Origin: Alistipes sp.
Lineage (GTDB): Bacteria; Bacteroidota; Bacteroidia; Bacteroidales; Rikenellaceae
DNA length: 34,637 nt
Assembly: GCA_017623115.1 (NCBI GenBank)
Contig: JAGAPT010000053.1
Coordinates: 1 to 34,637, forward strand
Direction: 5' to 3'
Shown: in pieces, positions 24,976 through 33,322 of the stretch
Layout of the letters: each line of letters begins with the position of its first letter
How positions within the stretch are numbered: the first letter of the stretch is position 1
Notes under the pieces: model-generated
Database searches by the model: none
What the model saw: the letters and a program-made list of their open reading frames with translations, nothing else
What the model was told of the DNA's origin: nothing
Made by a program: the position numbers and the translations under genes

Positions 24976-24994
24976 ACTATTTTTTGGAAAAAAT

Positions 24995-25025
24995 TTTGTT
25001 TTGCCACTCGCTTGTCGTATCTTCG
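24995..25025 (+). promoter_or_regulatory. Promoter of efp
   Basis: -33 TTTG (24995-24998), 19-bp spacer, -7 TATCTTCG (25018-25025, one mismatch to TAnnTTTG). Confidence 0.65.
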
Positions 25026-25060
25026 CAGTCGGAAAATTCAAATTATAAACACATAAGCAT

Positions 25061-25633
25061 ATGCAAATTACAGCAGCTGATATCAAAATCGGCATGTGCA
25101 TCGAGATGGACGGCAAGACCTTCCTTGTAGTCGATTTCCAGCACTGCAAGCCGGGCAAGGGTCCCGCCTTCGTTCGTTCGAAGCTCAAGAATCTGGAGAA
25201 TGGTCGCGTTCTGGAGAACACCTTCTCGTCGGTAGGTATTAAAATCGAGCAGGTGCGCGTAGAGCGTCGCCCCTATCAGTTCACCTATGAGGATGACCTG
25301 GGTGCCCACTTCATGCACACGGAGACCTTCGAGGAGATCAACATCGAGAAGTCGCTCATCAACAACTACGACCTGATGGCCGATGGTCAGATTGTCGAGG
25401 TGATGTTCCACACCGAGAAGGAGCAGGTATTGTCGGCCGAGTTGCCCCCGATCGTAGATATGGAGGTAACCTACACCGAGCCCGGTATCAAGGGTGATAC
25501 GGCTTCGACCAACTCGCTCAAACCCGCTACGGTTAACACGGGTGCCACGATTAAGGTTCCCTTGTTCATCAACACGGGCGACAAGATTCGTGTAGATACG
25601 CGTACGCGCGAGTACTACGAGCGCATCAAATAA
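25061..25633 (+). CDS. efp: Translation elongation factor P
   Basis: 190 aa, cytosolic. Relieves ribosome stalling at polyproline runs. KOW-like N-terminal domain with MCIEMDGKTFLVVDFQHCKP and the loop KPGKGPAF, which carries the Lys at the tip position that is modified in many bacteria; a middle OB domain (EKSLINNYDLMADGQIVEVM) and a C-terminal OB domain ending KIRVDTRTREYYERIK. Full length. It is monocistronic with a terminator directly after; no modification enzyme is seen nearby. Confidence 0.96.
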   Translation: MQITAADIKIGMCIEMDGKTFLVVDFQHCKPGKGPAFVRSKLKNLENGRVLENTFSSVGIKIEQVRVERRPYQFTYEDDLGAHFMHTETFEEINIEKSLINNYDLMADGQIVEVMFHTEKEQVLSAELPPIVDMEVTYTEPGIKGDTASTNSLKPATVNTGATIKVPLFINTGDKIRVDTRTREYYERIK

Positions 25634-25654
25634 CAAAGCACAAGGCTTTGTTGC

Positions 25655-25686
25655 GGGGGGGGGTGCATCACTCCCCCCTTTTTTTG
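25655..25686 (+). terminator. Terminator of efp
   Basis: G-run and C-run stem (GGGGGGTG / CTCCCCCC type) followed by TTTTTTT. The G-tract around 25654-25663 is nine or ten G long and is prone to sequencing length errors. Confidence 0.8.
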
Positions 25687-25719
25687 TCTGTCTGTTGCAG
25701 ATATTTCCGCCTGTATATT

Positions 25720-25750
25720 TTTGGTTTTCATCGAAAAATCGGTATCTTTG
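25720..25750 (+). promoter_or_regulatory. Promoter of the HU-like gene
   Basis: -33 TTTG (25720-25723), 19-bp spacer, -7 TATCTTTG (25743-25750). Confidence 0.77.
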
Positions 25751-25788
25751 TCTAATTGTCGAAATCTGTTTTAGAGAGACCCCATGCT

Positions 25789-26049
25789 ATGAACAAAACC
25801 CAACTGGTTGAGGCTATTGCGCTCGACACCAACCAATCGAAAGTCGAAGTACGTAAGACACTTGACGCACTGATTCGTGTCATGAACCAGGCCCTCCGCG
25901 AAGAGGACCGCATCACCCTTTCGGGATTGGGCAGTTTTGCCGTACAGCATCAGGCCGAGCGCATGGGTCGCAACCCGCGCACGGGGGCTCCGGTACCGAT
26001 TCCGGCTCATCGCAGTATTAAATTCCGCTCCCTCATCGAGTTGGATTAA
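25789..26049 (+). CDS. HU/IHF family DNA-binding protein
   Basis: 86 aa. Begins MNKTQLVEAIALDTNQSKVE, with dimerisation helices, then GLGSFAVQHQAERMGRNPRT and the DNA-binding arm tip RNPRTGAPVPIPAHRSIKF. It bends DNA as a dimer and acts in nucleoid organisation. ATG 25789 is chosen by family alignment; a longer frame starting at TTG 25756 has no family match and starts at about the predicted transcript start. The aminotransferase gene follows 18 bases later on the same strand. Confidence 0.93.
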   Translation: MNKTQLVEAIALDTNQSKVEVRKTLDALIRVMNQALREEDRITLSGLGSFAVQHQAERMGRNPRTGAPVPIPAHRSIKFRSLIELD

Positions 26050-26067
26050 CCTTTTACGCTGACAACT

Positions 26068-27264
26068 ATGCCGATTATCTCCGAACGTGCCGAGCTCATG
26101 CCGGCCTCCCCTATTCGTAAACTCTGGCCGCTGGCCCAAGCCGCCAAAGCCCGCGGCACGAAAATCTACCACCTCAACATCGGCCAACCAGACCTGCCAA
26201 CCCCCGAGGTAGGACTCGAAGCCCTGCGACATGTAGACCGCAAGGTGCTCGAATACAGCCCCAGCGACGGCTACCTGTCGTTGCGCCGCAAATTGGTCGA
26301 GTATTACGACCAATACCAAATCAAACTCACGCCCGACGATATTATCGTCACGACGGGTGGTTCCGAGGCGGTGCTCTTTGCCTTCATGTCGTGTCTGAAT
26401 CCGGGTGACGAGATCATCGTTCCCGAGCCGGCCTATGCCAACTACATGGCCTTCGCCATCTCGGCCGGTGCGACCATTCGACCGGTCGTTTCGACCATCG
26501 AACAGGGCTTTGCTCTGCCCGATGTAGCCGAGTTCGAGAAACTCATCAACCCCCGTACCCGTGGTATCCTGATTTGCAACCCGAACAACCCGACGGGCTA
26601 CCTGTATACCCGTCGTGAGATGGAACGCATCCGTGATTTGGTCAAAAAACACGACCTGTTCCTCTTCTCCGATGAGGTCTATCGTGAATTTATCTACACC
26701 GGATCGCCCTATATCTCGGCTTGCCACCTGGAGGGTATCGAGCAGCATGTCGTGCTGATTGACTCCGTATCGAAACGCTATTCGGAGTGCGGTATCCGCA
26801 TCGGAGCCCTCATTACGAAGAACAAGCAGGTGCATGAGGCGGTGATGAAGTTCTGCCAAGCCCGTCTGTCGCCCCCGTTGCTGGGTCAAATCGTAGCCGA
26901 GGCCTCGATTGAGGCTCCACGCAGCTACTCGACTGAGATCTACGAAGAGTATATCGAACGCCGTAAATGCCTCATCGACGGACTCAACCGCATACCGGGT
27001 GTCTACTCGCCAATTCCGATGGGAGCCTTCTATACGGTGGCACGCCTACCGGTCGAGGATAGCGACGATTTCTGTGCATGGTGTCTTTCGGATTTTGAAT
27101 ACGAAGGCGAGACCATCATGATGGCTCCGGCGGCCGGATTCTACTCCGAGCCCGGCTATGGCCGCAACGAAGTGCGTATCGCCTATGTCCTCAAAAAAGA
27201 GGACCTGCAACGCGCACTGATCATTTTGGGCAAAGCCCTCGAAGCCTACAACAACCGCAAATAA
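26068..27264 (+). CDS. PLP-dependent aminotransferase, class I/II
   Basis: 398 aa, cytosolic, fold type I. Key segments: HLNIGQPDLPTPE near residue 35, TTGGSEAVLFA near 95, the PLP-anchoring NPNNPTGYLYT near 172, SDEVYREFIY near 203, and DSVSKRYSECGIRIG near 232 carrying the Schiff-base lysine. The C-terminus has GFYSEPGYGRNEVRIAYV with the carboxylate-binding Arg. Probably an aspartate- or aromatic-type aminotransferase; the substrate cannot be settled from sequence. Start ATG 26068 gives the normal length. It sits between the HU-like gene and a GH3 gene, eight bases before the latter. Confidence 0.9.
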   Translation: MPIISERAELMPASPIRKLWPLAQAAKARGTKIYHLNIGQPDLPTPEVGLEALRHVDRKVLEYSPSDGYLSLRRKLVEYYDQYQIKLTPDDIIVTTGGSEAVLFAFMSCLNPGDEIIVPEPAYANYMAFAISAGATIRPVVSTIEQGFALPDVAEFEKLINPRTRGILICNPNNPTGYLYTRREMERIRDLVKKHDLFLFSDEVYREFIYTGSPYISACHLEGIEQHVVLIDSVSKRYSECGIRIGALITKNKQVHEAVMKFCQARLSPPLLGQIVAEASIEAPRSYSTEIYEEYIERRKCLIDGLNRIPGVYSPIPMGAFYTVARLPVEDSDDFCAWCLSDFEYEGETIMMAPAAGFYSEPGYGRNEVRIAYVLKKEDLQRALIILGKALEAYNNRK

Positions 27265-27272
27265 TACGCCCT

Positions 27273-29855
27273 ATGAAGCACCTACTCCACCTTTGTATCG
27301 CCCTGCTCATCGCAGGAGGCGTCTCGGCACAAACTCATCCTTACGAGGACCCGAACTATTCGCACGAGGCTCGTGCCCGCGACTTGGTCAGCCGCATGAC
27401 TCTCGATGAGAAGATTGCCCAGATGCAGAACAGTGCCACGGCCATTCCGCATCTCGGCATCGCGCGTTACGACTGGTGGAACGAGGCGTTGCATGGTGTG
27501 GCTCGTGCCGGATTGGCAACCGTCTTTCCGCAAGCCATCGGTATGGCGGCCTCGTTTAACGATGCGCTGGTTGAGGAGGTCTTCACAGCCACCTCGGATG
27601 AGGCACGCGCCAAGCACCACGCCTTTGTGCAGGCCGACTCTCGCAAACGCTATGAGGGGTTGACCTTCTGGACCCCCAACATCAACATTTTCCGCGACCC
27701 TCGCTGGGGACGTGGTCAAGAGACCTATGGCGAAGACCCCTATCTCACGAGCCACATGGGTTTGGCCGTCGTGCGAGGTTTGCAGGGCGACCCGACAGCT
27801 CGCTACAACAAACTCCACGCCTGCGCCAAGCACTACGCCGTACACTCGGGCCCCGAGTGGAATCGCCACTCGTTCGATGCCAAGCAGATTTCGCAACGCG
27901 ACCTCCGAGAAACCTACCTGCCGGCCTTTGAGGCGTTGGTGCGCCAGGGCGGTGTGAAAGAGGTGATGGGTGCCTACAACCGCTTTGAGGGTATTCCCTG
28001 TTGCGGCAGTGCCTACCTGCTCGACACGCTACTGCGTCAGGAGTGGGGTTTCAAGGGTATCGTCGTATCGGATTGCGGTGCCATCCGTGACTTCTATGGC
28101 GAGGGTCGCCACGAGACCCATGCCGATGCAGCAGAAGCCTCGGCAGCTGCTGTCAAAGCAGGATGCGACCTCGAATGCGGTAGCAGCTATGCCGCTTTGA
28201 AGAGTGCCGTCGAGCGAGGGTTGATTAGCGAACAGGAGATTGACCGAGCCGTTATCCGCCTGATGGAGGCTCGTTTCTCGCTTGGCTTGTTTGACAAGCA
28301 GAATCCCTACCCCATTCCCTATTCGGTGGTCGATTGTGCGAAACATCGTGCCTTGGCCAAACGCATTGCCCACGAGAGTCTGGTGTTGCTGCAAAACCGC
28401 AACAACTTGTTGCCCCTCGTCCCTAATGCGAAGGTCGCCGTCGTAGGCCCCAATGCCGATAACGAGGTGATGCAGTGGGGTAACTACAACGGAATCCCCT
28501 CCTACACCATCACCCTCCTGGAGGGTCTTCGTGCCTTGCTACCCGACAACCAAATCGTCTACGAGCCGCTTTGTGGTCATACGGATGAGACCACCTACCA
28601 CTCGCTCATCGCGCAGTGTCGGGCCAACGGCCGTCCGGGCTTTGCAGCTACCTACTGGAATAACCTCGATTGCAGCGGCACTCCCGCAGCCACCGACCAA
28701 CTCGCCCACCCCTTCAATTTCAGCGTTGCCGGCAACACGGTCTTTGCACCGGGAGTTAATCTGGTGGGCTTCTCGGCACGCTACACCACCACCTTCCGCC
28801 CCACCAAAAAGGGCAAGGCCGCCATGCGTCTGATGACCAACGAGCAGGTTCGCATCCGCATCAACGGCAAGCAGGTGGCCGAGCGTGGCAACCTGCGAAG
28901 TATAGTAACAGCCTATGAATTCGACTACCTCCCGGGTGAGGAGTATGCCATCGAGGTAGAGTATATCGGTGTGCGTCGTCGCTCGGATGCGGTCTTGCGC
29001 TTCGACTTTGCCGAGGCAGCACCACAGGATATGGAGACCTTCCTGGCACGCATCCAGGAGGTCGATGTCGTGATTTTTGCCGGTGGCATCTCACCCCATT
29101 TGGAGGGCGAAGAGATGCTCGTATCGGCTCCCGGCTTCCGCGGTGGCGACCGTGAAAGCATCGAACTACCCGCCATTCAACGCCAAACCATCGAGACGTT
29201 GCACCGTGCCGGCAAGCGCATCGTGCTGGTCAACTTCTCCGGCTCGGCCATCGCCTTAGAGCCCGAGACGACTCACTGCGAGGCCATTCTGCAAGCGTGG
29301 TATCCGGGTCAGGAGGGCGGTTCGGCATTGGCCGAGGTGCTGATGGGCCACGCCTCCCCAATGGGCAAACTGCCGGTTACCTTCTACCGCAACACGGAGC
29401 AACTCCCCGATTTCGAGGATTACAACATGAAGGGACACACCTATCGTTACTTTACCGGCGACCCGCTCTTTCCCTTCGGCCATGGGTTGAGCTATACGCA
29501 TTTCTTCTATGGCCACCTCAAAGCCGACCGCACACGCCTCAAAGCCGGGCAATCGCTCATGCTCTCCGTTCCGGTGGGGAATGTCGGCATGCAGGAGGGT
29601 ACGGAGGTCGTGCAGCTCTACCTCGAACGTCCCTCCGATAGCGAAGGACCACAACAGACGCTCCGTGGATTCCGTCGGGTGCAGTTGGCCCCCGGGGCAT
29701 CGGATGTGCTCCTCTTCGAGCTTGCATACGACGACTTTGCCTGGTTCAATCCGGCCACCAATCGCATGGAGCCGCTCAAGGGTGAATATATCCTTCGGGT
29801 AGGCGGCAGTTCAAATAAGGCGCAACACCGCACCTTGCGTATCGAATTACGCTAA
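27273..29855 (+). CDS. Glycoside hydrolase family 3 with PA14-like insert
   Basis: 860 aa. Signal peptide MKHLLHLCIALLIAGGVSAQ. The first GH3 domain (residues 30-340) includes YDWWNEALHGVARAG, TPNINIFRDPRWGRGQETYG, ACAKHYAVHSGPE, and IVVSDCGAI with nucleophile Asp267. A PA14-like domain is inserted near 450-580 (GFAATYWNNLDCSG, FRPTKKGKAAMRLMTNEQVR) in the second alpha/beta domain (ISPHLEGEEMLVSAPGFRGG). A C-terminal fibronectin-III-like domain follows (FPFGHGLSYTHFFYG; VVQLYLERP). Likely a beta-xylosidase or beta-glucosidase acting on plant or host glycans. It begins eight bases after the aminotransferase gene; there is no SusCD partner. The tRNA-Arg promoter overlaps its end. Confidence 0.92.
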   Translation: MKHLLHLCIALLIAGGVSAQTHPYEDPNYSHEARARDLVSRMTLDEKIAQMQNSATAIPHLGIARYDWWNEALHGVARAGLATVFPQAIGMAASFNDALVEEVFTATSDEARAKHHAFVQADSRKRYEGLTFWTPNINIFRDPRWGRGQETYGEDPYLTSHMGLAVVRGLQGDPTARYNKLHACAKHYAVHSGPEWNRHSFDAKQISQRDLRETYLPAFEALVRQGGVKEVMGAYNRFEGIPCCGSAYLLDTLLRQEWGFKGIVVSDCGAIRDFYGEGRHETHADAAEASAAAVKAGCDLECGSSYAALKSAVERGLISEQEIDRAVIRLMEARFSLGLFDKQNPYPIPYSVVDCAKHRALAKRIAHESLVLLQNRNNLLPLVPNAKVAVVGPNADNEVMQWGNYNGIPSYTITLLEGLRALLPDNQIVYEPLCGHTDETTYHSLIAQCRANGRPGFAATYWNNLDCSGTPAATDQLAHPFNFSVAGNTVFAPGVNLVGFSARYTTTFRPTKKGKAAMRLMTNEQVRIRINGKQVAERGNLRSIVTAYEFDYLPGEEYAIEVEYIGVRRRSDAVLRFDFAEAAPQDMETFLARIQEVDVVIFAGGISPHLEGEEMLVSAPGFRGGDRESIELPAIQRQTIETLHRAGKRIVLVNFSGSAIALEPETTHCEAILQAWYPGQEGGSALAEVLMGHASPMGKLPVTFYRNTEQLPDFEDYNMKGHTYRYFTGDPLFPFGHGLSYTHFFYGHLKADRTRLKAGQSLMLSVPVGNVGMQEGTEVVQLYLERPSDSEGPQQTLRGFRRVQLAPGASDVLLFELAYDDFAWFNPATNRMEPLKGEYILRVGGSSNKAQHRTLRIELR

Positions 29856-29862
29856 AATATCG

Positions 29863-29870
29863 TATCTTTG
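29863..29870 (+). promoter_or_regulatory. -7 box of tRNA-Arg
   Basis: TATCTTTG, seven bases after the GH3 stop codon and 29 before the tRNA. The -33 region would fall inside the GH3 coding end; no good TTTG is seen. Confidence 0.5.
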
Positions 29871-29899
29871 TCGGTCGCATAGCGAATCGGCAATGTATC

Positions 29900-29971
29900 G
29901 GCCTCATAGTTCAAGGGATAGAACGAGGGTTTCCTAAACCCTAAATTCGCGTTCGAGTCGCGGTGGGGCTA
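29900..29971 (+). tRNA. tRNA-Arg (anticodon CCT)
   Basis: Acceptor GGCCTCA/TGGGGCT (two G-T pairs), D-arm AGTTCAAGGGATAGAAC, anticodon stem AGGGT/ACCCT around TTCCTAA (anticodon CCT), T-loop GTTCGAGTC, discriminator A. No CCA is encoded. Confidence 0.93.
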
Positions 29972-29972
29972 C

Positions 29973-30003
29973 AAAAAAGAGGAGCAGTTGCTCCTCTTTT
30001 TTA
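29973..30003. terminator. Bidirectional terminator between tRNA-Arg and the LRR lipoprotein gene
   Basis: AAGAGGAGCA / TGCTCCTCTT with a 2-nt loop, A-run before and T-run after. Serves tRNA-Arg on plus and the LRR gene (stop at 30033) on minus. Confidence 0.85.
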
Positions 30004-30032
30004 TAACTAAATTTCCCATAGTGGATGATCCG

Positions 30033-32738
30033 CTATTCATCCAAACTGGTAATACTCGAGAATTCCTTCCAGCCCGTCGCTCTTTGATAAGCCGAAACCG
30101 ATTCCGTGGGGACTTTCAACACCGCATAGGTACCCACATCATCAAATGTTGAACTATATGCTTTCGGAGGTAACACCGTGCCAATTTTGAATAGGCGCAT
30201 TTCGTTGTCGTCATAAAAAGTATTGTCTCCCATATCTTTCAATTGCGTACAATTCTGTGCATAGAAATAGTGAATAACACCACAATAGGAAAAAGCGTAG
30301 TCGCCGATGGTCTGCAACTGTGATCCCTCTTCAAAATTGATTGTTGTAAGTTTATCATTGGCATAAAAAGCGCTTTCCCCAATCGAAATTGTGGCCGCAG
30401 GAATTTTTATGGATGTTAGAGCACATTGAGAAAAGGTGCTACTTCCAATTGTAGCTAACTTTGAATCAGATTCAAAAGTTACTTTTTTCAATTGTCTACA
30501 ATAACCAAAAGCACCAATTCCCAATGTTTCACAACTCTTTGGCAATATAATCGAAGAGATTGCCGTCCCATAAAATGCATCAGATTCTATGCTATTCAAT
30601 TGACTACTTGTAGCAAAAGTTACAGAAGACAATGCCTTGCATTCATAAAACGCCCTCGAACCAATTCTCGTCACCTTACTCGGAATATGAATCTCTGCAA
30701 GACGACTACAATTGTTAAATGTATTATCCCCCAAAGTAACTAGCGAAGTAGGCAATATAATATTTTCCAGATTACTACACATACTAAACGCACCTGAACC
30801 CATAGTAGTACTGCCGATTGTTGTCAATTGTGCATTCTGTGCAAAATCAACAGATGCCAATTGGTCGCAATTATAGAACGCCCCATAATCAATCAATTGA
30901 CAGGATGCCGGAATGGCAATCGAACTCAATGCCGTTCCGCTAAAAGCCGAATTGCCGATTGTTTGCAGTTGAGCGTTCTCCTCAAACCACACCGTGTGCA
31001 ACTTCTTGTTCGCAGTAAATGCACTAGGAGCAATCGTTGTTACCGCAGCAGGAATCTCGATCGATTCCAAAGCGGTACAAAGAGAAAAATAGTTACTCAT
31101 CGTCTTTAAAACCGAATGGTCCTCGAAGGTAACCGTTTTAAGTAGCGAACACCCAAATGCTTTATAGTTTTCTCCGCCAAATGAGGTTACTTGTGCCGGA
31201 ATCTGAATCGAAGCAATAGGTACATTGTAGAAGACCCTTTCGTCCAGCTTCGTCAGGGCGCAACCTGCGGCAAAGCGCACCGATACGAGTGCCGTGCAAT
31301 TGTAGAACGCCGAAGCCCCCATTTTGGTGAGCGATTTGGGTAACAAAATCTCCTGCAAGGCGGTACAATTGGAGAATGCCGAGTTTCCTATCGTTTGCAA
31401 TCCCTCGTTAAAAGTGGCCGCACCCAAAGCCGTACATTGGTAAAATGCCGAATCACCAATCGAGGTGACGCTGCCCGGGATCTCAATCGAAGCAAGGCTC
31501 TTACACTCTTTGAAGGCCGAGGCACCGATTGACTGCACCCGATCATAGATATGCACCTCCTTCAACTTGCTTTGATAGAAGACCTCATCGCGAATCTCGG
31601 TCAAGGTTTGGGGCAAAATCAGCGTTTCGACATTGGTCGATTGATAGAACGAGCGATTGGGAAGGGTCGTAATGTCAATCTCCGAAATATCCAAATAACG
31701 CAGTGCGGGCATCTCATAATAAATCCACAAGAAATCCTCGTCGTTCATCGTACCCGTCACCTTCATCGATTCAATCTCGTCATAGACATAGTTCATCAAC
31801 TCATCCAACAACATACCCTTCTCGGTGTTATGAATGGTTACCATCCCTTCCGGCGAAATGGGTGTAAACACCTCTTCTTCAATGGCCAACTCGCGTGTCA
31901 GTGTGTTGTACTTATTGCGAACAAAGGTGACCGATTTATCAATCGTAAAAATCTGCTTTTCGCCATCTTCATTCTCTACTGTAACACTAAAGCCTTTTTC
32001 CATCGTAACAGGAGGCAGCACCATCCAAAACGACACCGGCGCATCTGCCGTCGTATTGACCGAAACCGCCTCTTCGCTTGTCAACTTCACACTCGATGAT
32101 ATGTTCTGGTTTGCCATCACACAAAGCGGATCGCCATTATACACAGGGGTAACAACAGCCTCGCCCGAAAGAGCCTCGCCACCGGTAGCCGTCACAGTGA
32201 TCGATTTTACGGTTTGCTGCTCACCCCACAAACGGACATTGAGATATGTGCCGACATTTTTGAAATAGAGAGCCAAATCGTTCACCTCCGAGGTGATTGC
32301 TATCATCGTATTGGCACCTAAACCAAAGGAATTCTCGGCATAAGTTTGTTCGGCAGGCATTGTCAAAGTGACAGCTCGTGTATCTTCATCCAAACGATGA
32401 TTGGTCGAATAGGGATAGACTGCCACATTGTTGGGAGCACTTTGATCCGGCGAATAGAAGACGCCATCAGCATTGTAATAGGTTGCCGACTTAGACCCCG
32501 TAGCTCCTCGAAACACAAACTGCAACGGATCTAACACACCATGAAAAATAGTAATCCGATCGTCATTTGTCCAACGTAGTCGCAATTGGTCATCTACATA
32601 GGTACGCGAATCGACTTGATTTTCAGGAATAAATGCCTCAAACGCAACTTCCTCGGCACCAATCGATTGCTCGTCAATGCCGACTTTATCACAGGACACA
32701 ACCAGCAATAAAACAAGGAATAAAAAAACTCTTTTCAT
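30033..32738 (-). CDS. Fimbrillin-like/BspA-like LRR_5 fusion lipoprotein
   Basis: 901 aa. The signal peptide ends in a lipobox (LLLVVSCDK, Cys at about 16), so it is surface or envelope anchored. Residues 20-310 resemble the Mfa-like/fimbrillin N-terminal domain (VDSRTYVDDQLRLRWTNDDR; NNVAVYPYST; FWMVLPPVTMEKGFSVTVEN; VTFVRNKYNTLTREL). Residues 340-860 hold about twenty LRR_5 repeats (for example SIEIPGSVTSIGDSAFYQC and SIKIPAATISIGESAFYAN). A C-terminal cap reads YAVLKVPTESVSAYQRATGW. Expected role is adhesion or binding at the cell surface; the ligand is unknown. I chose ATG 32738 since it begins the signal peptide. A 38-aa peptide gene ends 13 bases upstream. The repeat part is AT-richer than its surroundings. 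Confidence 0.87.
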   Translation of the reverse strand: MKRVFLFLVLLLVVSCDKVGIDEQSIGAEEVAFEAFIPENQVDSRTYVDDQLRLRWTNDDRITIFHGVLDPLQFVFRGATGSKSATYYNADGVFYSPDQSAPNNVAVYPYSTNHRLDEDTRAVTLTMPAEQTYAENSFGLGANTMIAITSEVNDLALYFKNVGTYLNVRLWGEQQTVKSITVTATGGEALSGEAVVTPVYNGDPLCVMANQNISSSVKLTSEEAVSVNTTADAPVSFWMVLPPVTMEKGFSVTVENEDGEKQIFTIDKSVTFVRNKYNTLTRELAIEEEVFTPISPEGMVTIHNTEKGMLLDELMNYVYDEIESMKVTGTMNDEDFLWIYYEMPALRYLDISEIDITTLPNRSFYQSTNVETLILPQTLTEIRDEVFYQSKLKEVHIYDRVQSIGASAFKECKSLASIEIPGSVTSIGDSAFYQCTALGAATFNEGLQTIGNSAFSNCTALQEILLPKSLTKMGASAFYNCTALVSVRFAAGCALTKLDERVFYNVPIASIQIPAQVTSFGGENYKAFGCSLLKTVTFEDHSVLKTMSNYFSLCTALESIEIPAAVTTIAPSAFTANKKLHTVWFEENAQLQTIGNSAFSGTALSSIAIPASCQLIDYGAFYNCDQLASVDFAQNAQLTTIGSTTMGSGAFSMCSNLENIILPTSLVTLGDNTFNNCSRLAEIHIPSKVTRIGSRAFYECKALSSVTFATSSQLNSIESDAFYGTAISSIILPKSCETLGIGAFGYCRQLKKVTFESDSKLATIGSSTFSQCALTSIKIPAATISIGESAFYANDKLTTINFEEGSQLQTIGDYAFSYCGVIHYFYAQNCTQLKDMGDNTFYDDNEMRLFKIGTVLPPKAYSSTFDDVGTYAVLKVPTESVSAYQRATGWKEFSSITSLDE

Positions 32739-32751
32739 AGCCCTTTTCCAT

Positions 32752-32868
32752 TTACAAATGCTCACCACCTTCAGGGTCAACACCCTCCATGTCAGAACCG
32801 GCAAATCCCTGCTCAACAGCAATCTCTAACACCTCCGCCTCGGGTGCCATGTACTTCTCGTTCTTCAT
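32752..32868 (-). CDS. 38-aa peptide upstream of the LRR lipoprotein
   Basis: ATG at 32866-32868, TAA at 32752-32754. It begins MKNEKYMAPEAEVLEIAVEQ and ends GFAGSDMEGVDPEGGEHL. The N-terminal half is a charged, probably helical segment with the pattern Y-x-x-P-E-x-E-V; the C-terminal half is Gly- and acid-rich. There is no membrane segment or cysteine. I recall short peptides with this Y-x-x-P-E-x-E-V start near fimbrillin-like genes in Bacteroidetes, but know no function. It is separated by 13 bases from the lipoprotein start on the same strand, so the two genes are almost certainly cotranscribed. It is too short for most gene callers. No Shine-Dalgarno is visible. Confidence 0.7.
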   Translation of the reverse strand: MKNEKYMAPEAEVLEIAVEQGFAGSDMEGVDPEGGEHL

Positions 32869-33169
32869 TGTTTGAAATTACGTTTTGTTGCCGTAGCAGC
32901 TCCCATGCGGCGGTTTTTACCAAATAGAAAGTGTGGAGCCGAATCGTTTATCTGCGTAGAGGTTCTGGAATACCCATGGCCAAATAAACAATACCCCACA
33001 CTCGTATTGGAGCATGGGGCAAGAATGCCACCATGGTTGATACCAATACAGAGTGACGAGTGTGATTGCTTCCCTTGGCCTTTGTGAAATTTTCCAGATT
33101 TCTACGCAAGGATAAAAGCGATTACACCTTCATCAACTAAATATGCATGCAACCCCATGGATTGCAACA
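32869..33169 (-). other. Long leader region of the peptide/LRR lipoprotein pair
   Basis: About 300 bases with no convincing gene on either strand. If transcription starts at the box at 33170-33177, all of this is 5' leader. It holds an inverted repeat: CACTCGTATTGG (32999-33010) pairs with CCAATACAGAGTG (33043-33055, one bulged base), and CATGG/CCATG elements inside the loop could pair further. That makes it a candidate structured leader; no known riboswitch is recognised. Confidence 0.4.
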
Positions 33170-33200
33170 CAAAATTAACAAAGATTTTGCAAACGAGCAA
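33170..33200 (-). promoter_or_regulatory. Possible promoter of the peptide/LRR lipoprotein pair
   Basis: On the minus strand: -7 TAATTTTG (33170-33177) matches TAnnTTTG, with GTTG (33197-33200) as a partial -33 box at a 19-bp spacing. Confidence 0.45.
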
Positions 33201-33290
33201 CTCCCGGCATTATTTTACTCCAAAATCTGCAGAATAGCAGGCCACTATGTGATTATCTGAGAAGGGACGACGAATTCTCAAATAAATTGC

Positions 33291-33298
33291 TAACTTTG
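33291..33298 (+). promoter_or_regulatory. -7 box of the serine dehydratase gene
   Basis: TAACTTTG matches TAnnTTTG, 24 bases before the ATG; no clear -33 TTTG. Confidence 0.5.
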
Positions 33299-33322
33299 TC
33301 TAAAATTTGCACCTTACAAGGT

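Noticed and set aside
25654-25663. G-run as a phase-variable tract
   Set aside because: It lies after the efp stop codon inside the terminator stem, so length changes would not shift a reading frame.
19815-29855. A polysaccharide utilization locus built from pulA, lacZ and the GH3 gene
   Set aside because: No SusC/SusD pair, no regulator, opposite orientations, and housekeeping genes (efp, HU-like, aminotransferase) lie between them.
32872-33087. 71-aa ORF on the plus strand in the intergenic region before sdaA
   Set aside because: No motif, no promoter or ribosome site, and it overlaps the inverted repeat. An opposite-strand open stretch there (around 32930-33055) has no suitable start codon at its beginning either. 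Coding potential is unconvincing.
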